From Billgrantia lactosivorans (GTDB lineage Bacteria > Pseudomonadota > Gammaproteobacteria > Pseudomonadales > Halomonadaceae): a stretch of DNA of 64,000 nt. The position numbers and the translations under genes were made by a program. Shown in pieces: positions 46,969-56,700 of the stretch. A model generated the notes under the pieces. The model worked only from the letters and a program-made list of their open reading frames with translations, made no database searches and was not told the origin of the DNA. Position 1 is the first letter of the stretch. Each line of letters starts with the position of its first letter. The DNA lies in NCBI RefSeq assembly GCF_003254665.1, contig NZ_QHGY01000009.1:1-64000 (forward strand), read 5' to 3'.

Positions 46969-47916
46969 ATGAGCTGGATGCCTGGTTTAGAGCCCACATG
47001 CCCATCCGCCGGTAGCTTGAATGACATAGAAACGCTGATTGTACCTCGCGCGCGAGACTTGGGTGGTTTCGAGGTGCGCCGCGCACTGCCTTCCCCGAAA
47101 CGTCAGATGGTGGGGCCGTTTATTTTTTTTGATCAGATGGGGCCTGCTGAGTTTCTTGAAGAAGAGGGAATAGATGTTCGCCCACATCCCCATATTGGTC
47201 TTGCTACGGTTACGTATCTGTATCAAGGAGAGTTCCAGCATCGTGATAGTCTTGGCACCGACCAAATGATTCGTCCTGGCGCCGTAAATTGGATGGTAGC
47301 AGGTAATGGGATAACTCACTCTGAGCGCACCAGTTCTAGCACTCGTCAGAACAAGCACTCGGTACTCGGGATACAAACTTGGGTTGCACTTCCCGAAGCC
47401 TATGAAGACCAGCCTGCCAGCTTTGAGCATCATGGCGAAGACTCGTTGCCGATGCTGGAGGGTGAGGGTAAAGAAGTGCGCCTTATTCTAGGTACGGCCT
47501 GGGGAGAGCGGGCCCCGGTACAAACCTTCTCGGAAATGTTCTATGCAGATGCGATACTGCAGCCAGGTGCAAAGCTCCCATTACCGGATGGCCATGAGGA
47601 TCGTGGGATTTATGTCATGTCCGGTAGTGTCATTATCGCAGGGGAAACCTTCGACGCTGGCCGCATGATGGTGTTCCGACCAGGCGACCCTATAACAATT
47701 GGGGCCGGTGAGGCTGGAGCTCGATTAATGTTACTGGGCGGCGAAACCCTGAATGGTCCTCGTTATATCTCTTGGAACTTCGTCGCCTCTTCACGGGAAA
47801 AACTGGAGGCAGCAAAGCAGGCATGGGTAGAGGGCGACTTTGAACATGGCCGCTTTCGCCTACCACCGGGCGATGACGCTGAATTTATCCCCTTTCCTGG
47901 ACTATCTGGCAAATAA
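46969..47916 (+). CDS. Pirin-family protein
   Basis: A 315-residue bicupin of the pirin family, which includes quercetin-2,3-dioxygenase-like and redox-sensing proteins. The metal ligands are visible as RPHPHIGLATVTY (His73, His75) and GNGITHSERT (His117, Glu119). The ATG at 46969 has TGGAGAAA upstream; longer in-frame sequence overlaps the GNAT gene and is spurious. It is the last gene of the run and is followed by a GC-rich hairpin. Confidence 0.92.
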   Translation: MSWMPGLEPTCPSAGSLNDIETLIVPRARDLGGFEVRRALPSPKRQMVGPFIFFDQMGPAEFLEEEGIDVRPHPHIGLATVTYLYQGEFQHRDSLGTDQMIRPGAVNWMVAGNGITHSERTSSSTRQNKHSVLGIQTWVALPEAYEDQPASFEHHGEDSLPMLEGEGKEVRLILGTAWGERAPVQTFSEMFYADAILQPGAKLPLPDGHEDRGIYVMSGSVIIAGETFDAGRMMVFRPGDPITIGAGEAGARLMLLGGETLNGPRYISWNFVASSREKLEAAKQAWVEGDFEHGRFRLPPGDDAEFIPFPGLSGK

Positions 47917-48290
47917 ATGCATCACTTTGGGGCCGGGGTTCCCTCGGCTCCTCCCACTCTACCGCTCGTAAGGTTTCGTACGCGAGTTCATGAAGAACGA
48001 ATTGCCCGATTACTGTGTAGTGTATCAAAAAAGGTGCCCAGCCGATCGTACCGATTCATCAGCAGAGCTTGATTCGTATGCGTGGCGACAGCATTCCTGA
48101 ACGCGGTGGCGTGCAACTGCCATCCTTTCCTTACACGCTCTTATGTAAAGATGTGGACTGATAATGGTGGCAAGCCAGGCTGTGAAAGCCGCCTGCAAGC
48201 GGAGCCTTACCATCGACGAACTGGCCCAGGCGATGCCCTGCAAGCTTTCGGCCGACGCCGGGTAACGATGCCTGTCTCCTCATTCCAATG
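47917..48290. other. Gap with a possible terminator, no gene
   Basis: GGGGCCGGGG (47929-47938) pairs with CCCTCGGCTCC ending at 47951, with two wobble pairs and no T-tract, a possible end of the pirin transcript. Otherwise I see nothing in these 374 bases. Confidence 0.4.
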
Positions 48291-48863
48291 TTAGCCAAAA
48301 ATTTGTCGCCACTTCTGCGGAGTTAACCCTGTCTCGCGTCGAAACGTCCGACTGAAGTGGGATTGATCGCAAAACCCATGGTCGAGTGCAATCTCGGCCA
48401 AGGGCATTCGACTTGTCAGCATTACCTGACGGGCCAGTTCGATGCGTTTATGTGCGACGTAAACTTGGGGGGCGACACCCATGGCCTGCTTGAATGCATG
48501 GGAAAAGTAGCTGACGCTCAGGTTGAGGGCCGCCGCCAACTGCGTTGTGCGAATGGCAGAATCGATATGCTGAACGATGAAGCTATCTAAGCGCTTGATT
48601 TGCCAGCTTGCCAGTCCCCCTCTGAATCGGTTGCGTGCCGAACTACTCTGGTCGGCGTGGTTCAGTAGATCGATCGCCAAGGACAGCCGCACGATCGCAG
48701 TTTCGCTATCGCTCCGCAACACATTTTGGGCATCAACAATTAACCGACGCACGGCTTCTACGGATTCTAACGGGACGTCTGAGGGGTACTGCTCAGTAGA
48801 ATCGACATCCAGAGCGTCCGCATGCAGAACGACAGCAGCCTTAGTGCCGAGGCTCGTGTTCAT
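48291..48863 (-). CDS. AraC-family transcriptional regulator (short)
   Basis: A 190-residue regulator. The C-terminal half carries the two helix-turn-helix motifs: TTQLAAALNLSVSYFSHAFKQAMGVAPQVYVAHKRIELA and PLAEIALDHGFCDQSHFSRTFRRETGLTPQKW. The N-terminal 90 residues do not resemble the usual cupin sensor. It faces the pirin operon convergently; target unknown. Confidence 0.88.
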   Translation of the reverse strand: MNTSLGTKAAVVLHADALDVDSTEQYPSDVPLESVEAVRRLIVDAQNVLRSDSETAIVRLSLAIDLLNHADQSSSARNRFRGGLASWQIKRLDSFIVQHIDSAIRTTQLAAALNLSVSYFSHAFKQAMGVAPQVYVAHKRIELARQVMLTSRMPLAEIALDHGFCDQSHFSRTFRRETGLTPQKWRQIFG

Positions 48864-49597
48864 GATTTCCGTCTCCAGCTATCAGAGGCCTAATAATTTG
48901 CGAAAACATGCGGAGCGTAAAGACCATTAAGGGAGGCGCCAAAACAACCCATAAGTGTGGGTCGTTCAGATACAGTATTGTAACAATCTTTACGCCATCG
49001 CTACGACGCTGGCCCGGTGAATGAAGAGGGGAATCGACTTCTATTGGTTGTTCCTGTCAGCGTTCCGGATCTTGCAACACAGCTTTTGCGAATCAGGGCT
49101 ACCGGTAATCCAAGATGATACGTTAGGGTAAAAAGTATATGGCAAAATAGTGATTGGGGCTTCAATGCAGTACTTCAGCATCGCTTCGTCGCTACGCGCT
49201 TGGTTCGATCACGTGCTGCGACCACGTGTCACCTTCGCAAATAGTTAAGCCGGTCCGGAAGGACTGATAAAGGGGGGCGAGCAATCGTGGGGACACAAAG
49301 CATGAGTTTTAGTGAACACGTCCCTTTGCGAAGAGTGCAAGGATCAGCTAGGATTATAACGTAACCCTAGTTGCTAGAGCTTTGTTTTTGTCTGGCTAAT
49401 TATACTGTTTCTTATGGGCATGCTGACTAGCCGAATTACAGCCTGGCAGGGATTTCGCTGCTGGACAATACGAGATTCAAAGCCATCATTTAGTAATATC
49501 ATATGCAGTAAATGGCCACTATGGTGGGGCCGAGGCCCGGTTTTCTAACATTGTTTGAGCCATATCTGATGTGCGTGCCGGAGCGAAAGCTCTTCGT
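48864..49597. other. Long gap without a recognised gene
   Basis: About 730 bases, AT-richer than the flanks, with frequent stops. I see no repeat, no tRNA and no clear gene remnant. Promoters for the two divergently placed AraC genes should lie at its ends. Confidence 0.4.
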
Positions 49598-50515
49598 ATG
49601 AAGCAGTCTGCACTGCCAGAGGACACTACAGTGACAACAACTACCTATTCGTCCTTCACCCAATGGTACTGCGAGGGCCGCCTCGCCTCCTATGTACGCA
49701 TGATGAAATCGCCCGGCGGAATCCTAAGTCTACTTGAGGCAGCGCAACCGGCCGGGGACATGTCTGACCCTGCCGTACCGGACCTCACTCTGTATCAGGA
49801 CTTACTCGGTGGTTGCCGTGTCAGCGGAAACATGGGAGGCGGACATTTTGATGAGATGAGCGAAAGGGGCGGTTTTTTTCTCGCCGCGCCGAACTTCGCC
49901 AATACGGTCATGGTCGATGCCAGCCATCAGCTTCGAAGTTTATCGTTTCCTCTAACGCACTGGCAGAAAGTGCTCGATGAAGCCGCAGACGGACGGCTTT
50001 CGATGGAATGCTTTCGTGTGCATAGAGGGTCATTTCATTCGCCGGCCATACAATCTGCGTTGCGGAACCTATGGGCCTTGTCTAATGAGGAGGGGGTGCC
50101 GTCGCGTCTCCTGGCGCAGGCCGCCGGCTGCGAGATTCTCGCCGAGCTGTGCCGGTTGAGCGGGGCGCCGTTCACACCGACAAGGGGCGGCCTGGCCCCG
50201 TGGGCAAAGCGTCGCTGCATGGAGCTGATGAGGGAGCGACTTGCGGAAGACATCAGTCTCGACGAACTGGCGGCGGAGGTACAACTCTCAACTTTCCATT
50301 TTGCACGCATGTTCAAGCAGAGCGTCGGTGTTCCGCCACGCGTCTACCTGACGGGACTGAGAGTGGAGAAAGCCTGCGAGCTCCTTGAACTGACGGAGCT
50401 TTCGGTTAGTGAGATCGCCCAGGAGGTCGGGTACTCGTCCAACCAGGTTCTCGCTCGGGTATTCACCAAGTATCGGCACATGAGCCCGACAGACTATCGT
50501 CGAGCAGTTCGGTAA
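49598..50515 (+). CDS. AraC-family transcriptional regulator
   Basis: A 305-residue regulator with an N-terminal sensor region of about 190 residues and C-terminal double helix-turn-helix (ISLDELAAEVQLSTFHFARMFKQSVGVPPRVYL and SVSEIAQEVGYSSNQVLARVFTKYRHMSPTDYRR). The ATG at 49598 is the likely start; a GTG at 49571 is also in frame. It is convergent with nicX. Control of nearby catabolic genes is possible but unsupported. Confidence 0.88.
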   Translation: MKQSALPEDTTVTTTTYSSFTQWYCEGRLASYVRMMKSPGGILSLLEAAQPAGDMSDPAVPDLTLYQDLLGGCRVSGNMGGGHFDEMSERGGFFLAAPNFANTVMVDASHQLRSLSFPLTHWQKVLDEAADGRLSMECFRVHRGSFHSPAIQSALRNLWALSNEEGVPSRLLAQAAGCEILAELCRLSGAPFTPTRGGLAPWAKRRCMELMRERLAEDISLDELAAEVQLSTFHFARMFKQSVGVPPRVYLTGLRVEKACELLELTELSVSEIAQEVGYSSNQVLARVFTKYRHMSPTDYRRAVR

Positions 50516-50831
50516 CTGTCATGCCGGGGAGCAGACCATCAGCATCTGAAGGCCAACTAGCGCGGCGTCCTGGCGAGGCCATGGCCTGTTTCAACTGTCG
50601 ATCATGCCTTGGCCCGGCACCGTGCCTTTGCGGACATCCAGCCAAGGTGATTGAAACAACGATTCGAGAGTTCTATTTCGGTACCCCCCTATATCTCGCC
50701 GGGGTTGTGGTGAGTAATAAACCGGGACGAGTGGTGAATACACACTGTCGATAGATCGTGTTTGTACCCATTCAGCCACAGCAGCGAGTACCGCAACGTG
50801 CTGTAGATCAGTCTGCTGTATGAAGGAAATC
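50516..50831. other. Gap without a recognised gene
   Basis: A GC-rich first half and AT-rich second half hold no supported gene between the AraC regulator and the nicX terminator. Confidence 0.4.
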
Positions 50832-50856
50832 GCCCCAGGTTAAAGTGGCCTGGGGC
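50832..50856 (-). terminator. Terminator of nicX
   Basis: GCCCCAGG (50832-50839) pairs perfectly with CCTGGGGC (50849-50856), nine bases beyond the nicX stop. Both sides have short T-runs (TTTC on plus, GATTTCC on minus), so it may act in both directions. Confidence 0.7.
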
Positions 50857-50864
50857 TTTCGATC

Positions 50865-51896
50865 CTATTTCTGACGAATTGTAATGTCCTTTTCTACAAT
50901 GTCGCCATTGATCAATACGGGGTTGTCGTCTAGGAAAAGAGAGCAGTTTCTCATAGGAATGTCCAAGTGGCAGGCGGTATCATTTTTTCCGCCAAGCTCA
51001 TTGTTGGGACCAGTTGAGAACATGACATTCCCATAAAAGCTTCTGGGTTCCATGCCCATGCCGCCAGGAAATTCTCCTGGAACCATTCGATGCCATTTGG
51101 CATCTCGATTCATTCCCCATCCGATGTGACTCATGCCAAAGCCACGTTCATCCTCGAAGCTTGCCATGTAGGATTTTACAATTTCCGCTTCTAATCCACC
51201 TTGAATGTTAGTGATCCATCCTTTTTCTATGGTATATGTAATGGGTTCTCTAACATAAATGTTCTGTGGTAACAGAATGTCGCCCGGTGCTACGACTATG
51301 GTGCCATCCACCCCATCATCATCACCGCCTGTGAATACAAAGCCAGAAGGCCAATGATCCCATCGGCCCGGTTCGTCAGTGCAGGCGTACTCTGTGACGG
51401 TAGGGTATGTGTTTAGTTTGTACGTAACATCCGTGCCATGAGCCGAGGTGATACGCATCACCTTTGCTTTTGAAAGAAGCTCGCCGGCTATCTCGACCTT
51501 CTCCTTTAGCTCTTGGTTGGGAAGCATTCTGGCCAGTAGTTCCGGAGGCTCTACGACAGTGAGTATGCGCGTTCCCGCTGCCTGTATGGCCACTTGCTCT
51601 GGTGAAAAAAGCAGGAAAATACAGTCTATTAACATGTCGCAATTTTTGAGAGCCTCTACCGCGTCGGGCATGCTGGCTAGGCCAGTGGTGCCCACATTCC
51701 ATCCTCCTGTAGGTAGTGGGGAAGGTAAGCGCATATGATACATACTAGCGCCTAATCGCTGTCCCGCCGCCATGAATGCGTCAGCATAATCGATTCTTTC
51801 ACTACCTTGTGTTAGAACGATCACTTTCTCGCCTTCATGAACGCCCGACATTTTTAGCTGATGAAGACAAATTTCTGTAAAGCTTGCCTGATCCAT
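50865..51896 (-). CDS. nicX: 2,5-dihydroxypyridine 5,6-dioxygenase
   Basis: A 343-residue iron-dependent extradiol-type dioxygenase that opens 2,5-dihydroxypyridine to N-formylmaleamate. It matches Pseudomonas putida NicX from memory: TRILTVVEPPELLARMLPN, VTEYACTDEPGRWDHWPSGFVFT, MSHIGWGMN and GGKNDTACHLDIPMRNC, the last two carrying likely metal-ligand His and Asp. The superfamily is related to M29 aminopeptidases. GC is clearly lower than in the rest of the nic cluster. It has its own ribosome site (GCGGAGAA) and no visible GTGTATAC operator, so its expression may be separate. Confidence 0.9.
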   Translation of the reverse strand: MDQASFTEICLHQLKMSGVHEGEKVIVLTQGSERIDYADAFMAAGQRLGASMYHMRLPSPLPTGGWNVGTTGLASMPDAVEALKNCDMLIDCIFLLFSPEQVAIQAAGTRILTVVEPPELLARMLPNQELKEKVEIAGELLSKAKVMRITSAHGTDVTYKLNTYPTVTEYACTDEPGRWDHWPSGFVFTGGDDDGVDGTIVVAPGDILLPQNIYVREPITYTIEKGWITNIQGGLEAEIVKSYMASFEDERGFGMSHIGWGMNRDAKWHRMVPGEFPGGMGMEPRSFYGNVMFSTGPNNELGGKNDTACHLDIPMRNCSLFLDDNPVLINGDIVEKDITIRQK

Positions 51897-52004
51897 GATG
51901 TTCTCCGCTTCAGGTCGGTGTTGAGGTTCAAGGCTTGGGATACGTCGTGCGAATCTGGCTTGAAAGAGAGTTAATTGTTGGCATGCCTGACTCTGGTAGT
52001 TGAA

Positions 52005-52043
52005 CGCTCTAGGGCAGGGGGCGATTTCGCCCCCTGTCGAGCG
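52005..52043 (-). terminator. Strong terminator of the nicAB-transporter operon
   Basis: GGCAGGGGGCGA pairs with TCGCCCCCTGTC around a two-base loop, and the stem extends outwards through CGCTC/GAGCG after a three-base bulge. It lies 41 bases beyond the symporter stop. No T-tract follows on the minus strand. Confidence 0.7.
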
Positions 52044-52083
52044 CTAATTACGCTCTTGGTTTGTGTGCAGTGTGTCCGTGTTG

Positions 52084-53610
52084 CTACTGGACTTTACTCT
52101 GAAGTGAAGGAGGGAGTTCCGTCTCGCTTTTTTTTGGCTTCAGCGACTTTTTCGAAAGCTCTTCCTTGATGGCTTCCATAAAACTATCTGCAGCAGATTG
52201 GCAAGGTTGGGTAACAAGGCTTACGCCAACGAATAGCACGCTGGAGACGATGATCCCCCATACTCCAGCGGGGAGCCCCAGGAAGGAGTTGCCGATGGCA
52301 TAGACGAACAGTACGAAGGCACCGGTGCCCAGCACACTCACCAGAGCGCCGGCGGCGGTGCCGCGTTTCCAGTAGAAGGCACCGATGATCGCCGGCACCA
52401 TGGCCACCAGTCCGGATGAGGCCGCGACCGACAGTACCGCGATCAGGTCGAGCTGTAGCTCGGCGAAGCCCAGCGCCATGAGCGCGATTACCGGAATGAC
52501 GATCTTGCCGACCAGCAGCTGACGCTTCTCGCTGGCACCCGGTTTGACATTGGCATAGACGTCACGCGCCAACATCGAGGATAGGGTCAGCATGATCGAG
52601 TCGATGGTGGAGACCGCCGCGGCCATGATCCCGATCATCACGATGACGCCCAGCACCGGCGGCACGAACTCGGACGCCAGCAGCGATGGCGTGGCCAGGT
52701 CGGCGCTTTCCAGGCTCGGGAAGGCGGCCAGGGCCGAGAAACCCCAGAGCACCGACACCAGGGTGTAGATGAAGCCGAAGACCAGGAAGCCGATCAGCAT
52801 CTGCCGCATGGAGCGCAGCGAGGAGGGCATGAACAGCCGCTGGCTGACCTGGGGATTGGACAGGCTGAAGAAGAACCAGGGGATGGTCAGGCCGAGGAAG
52901 GTGATGAAGCTGAACAGGCCGGGGCCCGGTACCGTCAGCGACTGAGGGTGTTCGGTGGCCAGGGTCTCGAACAATGCGGCGAAGCCGCCGAGGCCTTGGA
53001 TGACCAGGAAGGCGACCAGGGTCGAGGCGACGATCATCATGATCGCTTGCAGAGAGTCGGTCCACATGACCGAGCGAATGCCTGCCACATAGGAGAAGAA
53101 GATAGCGATCGCCGTGGCCAGCATCACCCCGGTGGTGAAGGGAATGGCGCCGTTGGTGGTGCCTTGCAGCAGGTAGCCGACCCCGGCCAGTTGCACTGCC
53201 GCATAGGGGATCAGGAAGATGCAGCTGGCTATCGACACCGCCATGGCGACCCGCTTGCTGTTGTAGCGGTGCCCCAGCATCTCGCTCGGGGTCACGAAGT
53301 TGAACTTCTTGCCCACGGCCCAGAACTTCGGCCCGAAGATGGCCACCAGCGAGACACCAGCGAAGTAGATGATCTCGAAGCCCAGGGCGCCGACGCCACC
53401 GGCGTAGGTGAGCCCGGCGAGCCCCACCATCATGAAGGCACTGTAGGTTGTGGCACTGTAGCTCAACGCCGATACGAAGCCGTTCATCTGCCGGTTACCC
53501 AGGAAATAGCCCGACATGCTCTCCGACTTGCCTTGGCGCGACAGGATGGCGATGCCGATGGCAATCAAGAGATAGATGGCGATCGACCACCAGATCAGTG
53601 ACTCAGTCAT
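52084..53610 (-). CDS. Sodium/solute symporter of the nic cluster, candidate nicotinate importer
   Basis: A 508-residue SSS-family carrier with about thirteen helices. ILSRQGKSESMSGYFLGNRQMNGFVSALSYSATTYSAFMMVGLAGLTY is the Na+-binding N-terminal region, in the PanF/monocarboxylate branch. AAAVSTIDSIMLTLSSMLARDVY is the conserved later motif. It overlaps the DUF3311 gene by eight bases and lies downstream of nicAB on the same strand. Uptake of nicotinate or an intermediate is inferred from position. The last 40 residues are charged and lower in GC. Confidence 0.85.
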   Translation of the reverse strand: MTESLIWWSIAIYLLIAIGIAILSRQGKSESMSGYFLGNRQMNGFVSALSYSATTYSAFMMVGLAGLTYAGGVGALGFEIIYFAGVSLVAIFGPKFWAVGKKFNFVTPSEMLGHRYNSKRVAMAVSIASCIFLIPYAAVQLAGVGYLLQGTTNGAIPFTTGVMLATAIAIFFSYVAGIRSVMWTDSLQAIMMIVASTLVAFLVIQGLGGFAALFETLATEHPQSLTVPGPGLFSFITFLGLTIPWFFFSLSNPQVSQRLFMPSSLRSMRQMLIGFLVFGFIYTLVSVLWGFSALAAFPSLESADLATPSLLASEFVPPVLGVIVMIGIMAAAVSTIDSIMLTLSSMLARDVYANVKPGASEKRQLLVGKIVIPVIALMALGFAELQLDLIAVLSVAASSGLVAMVPAIIGAFYWKRGTAAGALVSVLGTGAFVLFVYAIGNSFLGLPAGVWGIIVSSVLFVGVSLVTQPCQSAADSFMEAIKEELSKKSLKPKKSETELPPSLQSKVQ

Positions 53611-53791
53611 TGCCGTGCTCCTCGAAGTCCTTGGTGATGAAGAGGTTCAGAGCGATGACCGCGAGACCGGCAATCGTCCAGAACAGGAAACTGCCATACC
53701 ATGCCTGCACATGAGTCAACAGCGTGTAGGGCACTAGGTAGCAGAGCAGGACCACTGCCCAGACCAGCCATATCCACTTGCTTCTTTTCAT
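53603..53791 (-). CDS. DUF3311-like small membrane subunit
   Basis: A 62-residue protein with two hydrophobic helices (WIWLVWAVVLLCYLVPYTLL and SFLFWTIAGLAVIALNLFIT). Such proteins commonly precede and overlap SSS carriers, as here, and probably help assembly or stability of the carrier. I use the ATG at 53791; an upstream TTG would add two residues. Confidence 0.78.
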   Translation of the reverse strand: MKRSKWIWLVWAVVLLCYLVPYTLLTHVQAWYGSFLFWTIAGLAVIALNLFITKDFEEHGND

Positions 53792-53793
53792 GA

Positions 53794-56700
53794 TCAACCT
53801 CGTCTTGTTGTTGCGTCAGGGGTGGGGGAAGGACTGTTGTTATGCTGGCGAATCGCCGTCACGCGCGACTCGATGTTTCGCCAGGGGGCTTGGTCGGGCG
53901 CAAAACGCGCCCGTAGATAGGCCGTCAGAGTGACGACCTGGGAGTCGCTGAAGCTGTCGGCGAAACCGGGCATATTGCCGAGGCCGGGTACATGGTCGGC
54001 ATGCACGCCACCCAGGATCGACTGGATGACATTGTCGGGATGCTGGCTATGTAGGTTGGTGTTCAATGCCAGCGCGGTCTGGGCGCTGGTGAAGGAAGGC
54101 GCGCCACTCTCCATATGACAGCTGGCGCAGGCTCCTTCGAACAGGCGTTCTCCCTCCTCCATGCCGGCGGGGCCGCTCTGGGCTGTGGCGATGCGAACCG
54201 CAGCGTCGGCTTGCACGGTCTCGCTATCGCCTGCCGGTGCGTCCATCTGGACCGCCACATAGTGGGCCAGGGCGCGTACGTCATACTCGGGCAGCTTGCC
54301 CAGGCCGGCCACCACCGGTGCCATGGGGCCCGAGGCTGCACCATGCAGTGACGATGCACCGTGGCGCAGGTAGTCGTAGAGGGAGGCCTCACTCCAGGGA
54401 ATTGGCGAGCGGGACAGCCGATTGAGCGGCGGCGCCTCCCAGCCGTCCACCATGGCGCCTGAGAGGGCGTATTGGCCGCTGCGCTCGGCCCCCATGGCAT
54501 TGCGCGGCGTGTGGCAGGCGCTGCAGTGTCCCAGGCCTTCGGCGAGATAGGCGCCGCGATTGTAGAGTTCACTCTGGCCGGGATCGGGCTCGAAGGGGCT
54601 GGGGTCGTGGTAGAGGGCGTTCCAGCCGGCCATCAATAGCCGGAAGTTGAACGGAAAGCTCAGCGCATTGGCCGGTGTCTCGGCGCTCACTGCGGGCTGG
54701 GCCATCAGGTAGGCATACAGCGCCTGCATGTCGGCATCGCTGATCTTGGCGAAGGCCGTGTAAGGGAAGGCCGGATAAAGATGCTTGCCATCGCGGCTGA
54801 TGCCGTGACGCATGGCGCGCTCGAAGGCCGCATAGGACCACTGGCCGATCCCGGTCCCCTCGTCGGGCGTCAGGTTAGTGCTATAGAGGGTTCCGAATGG
54901 CGTCTCGAAGGCACGTCCGCCGGCATTCTCCTGACCTCCCTCGACGGTATGGCAGGCCGCACAGTCGCCGGCCGCAGCCACCAGCCGTCCCCGTTCGATG
55001 GTCTCGGCGGAATAGAGGTTGGCTGCGGGGCGGTTGATCGGCGTGATCGCTCCCTTCCAGGGCCAGGCCATGACCGCCGTGCCGGCCATTGCGGTCAGGG
55101 CCGCCGCCTTGAGCCAACGGCGCCCAGAGCGTTTGGTCGGTCTGCCGGGTGTCTCTTCCTGCAAGGAATCGGCCTGGTCGTGGAGAGCCTGACGTACGCG
55201 GCCGGCGGTGAAGGGTGGCTGACGGAAGCGCACGCCGGTGGCATCGAACAGCGCATTGGCGATCACCGCCACGCCGGGTGCAAGATTCACGTCGTCGAGC
55301 GGCTGGAGCAGCGAGGTCGTTGCCTCAGCGTCTGCGCTCTCCCTGGTTGCCATGGCGGTGTGGATTGCCAGCGCACCGCCGGGCGTCGGATCGACATTCT
55401 TATCGTCCTTGCTGCCATCGCCCCATTCGTCGAAGGCCGGGTCGCGTCCCAGCAGCGGACGAGCGCTACCCAGCACCCGGGCCTGCAGGGTCTGCTGCAG
55501 GCGATCCGTGTCTACCTCGGGGCCGGCGTCCTGGCCGACCACCAGCCGAGCCAAGGTCACGTCACCGGTAATACGGTTCACCTCCACGTCGGCAATCCAG
55601 GCCGAGCGCACGCCTTCCGGGATGCGTTGATGCCGGTCGGGCAGCTGTGAATAGGCGAAACCGCGACCGCGCAGCCGATCCGGTGATGTGGTAGTGACGG
55701 ACGACAGCGCTTCGCCCCATCGGGCGCGCTGCGACACCGAGGTGATCAGCTCGACGCCACGGGCGTCGTCGAGGTGACGTAGCCGCAGCGTCAGAGGATC
55801 CTGACCACTTTCGTGGGCCACCTCGTCCAGGAAGGATTCCCGGGCAAAGGCCTGCTGGATCTCGGCGAGGTGCTCGTTGCGCCGACCGGTGCCATGATCG
55901 TCGCGACGGGTGGTCAGTTGGGCGTTATTGAAGTCATAAGGCGAGAAGAACGGTGTTCTGCCGGCCACGGTCCGCCGGGCGGGCGGCCTGCCGCAGAGCC
56001 ACAGGCCTACGGCGGCGATATCGCCCGAGGCATGGGCCTGATGATAGCGGTAGTCGGCGATATCGCCGCTCTCCGCCAGGTCGGCGCTCAGTGTGATGCG
56101 CTGTGCCTGTCCCAGGGCATGCACATCACGGGTATAGGCGGCATCCAGCCATACCGCCACGGAGCAGCCCAGTTGCCGGGACATCACTGCGGCATCCACG
56201 GCGGCATCGTCACCACAGTGACGCCCCAGGCCGGAGACCCGCGCCGGGGTGGTCCCGTAGAGCTCGATCCGCTCGGCCGGCAGGCCGGTGAGGGTCATCA
56301 GGTCGTGAATCAAGGCCTCGGGCGTGATCGTTTCTCCCCACAGCATCAGGCGTTGACCGGAGCAGTCGGCCACCACCCAGCCGGGGGTATCGCCCCAGCG
56401 AAGTCGGCTCGGCCAGCCATAGTCATGTCGATGGGACGAGGCCGTCTTGGCATATTCCGTCGCCAGCTCCCGGGATGCCGCCCCGGTTGTCACGGGAAGC
56501 GGGGTGGCGTCACCTTGACCGGCCCCGGAGGGCGCCCGCCATTCGAGCCTCAGGTGCCGCGCAGCGTCTTGCGCCGCGGCCAGACTGTCGGCCACCACGC
56601 CCACGAAATCACCCTCGATGACGATTTCAACTCGGCCCGGCAGGCCCGCCACGCTGGTCCGATCCACGGCTACCAGTCGATCGCTGACGAAGTGCTCGCC

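Larger units (their letters stand above)
26784..52000. other. Probable mosaic genomic island downstream of the tRNA
   Basis: From the tRNA to about the end of nicX the sequence differs from both flanks: GC is visibly lower in most stretches, several gaps of 350-730 bases hold no genes, and decayed genes and a transposase remnant occur. Many stand-alone LysR, AraC and TetR regulators lie beside detoxification enzymes. Blocks differ from one another (the acetolactate synthase pair is GC-richer than the pirin block). No integrase and no repeat of the tRNA end were seen, so the boundaries are inferred and the right edge is approximate. Confidence 0.55.

Noticed and set aside
48025..48243. Short frames between pirin and the AraC gene
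   Set aside because: Both strands have short open frames of similar length with no motif or initiation signal.
50591..50779. 62-codon minus-strand frame downstream of nicX
   Set aside because: No ribosome site, no family resemblance, and it spans an obvious composition change, so I left it as intergenic.
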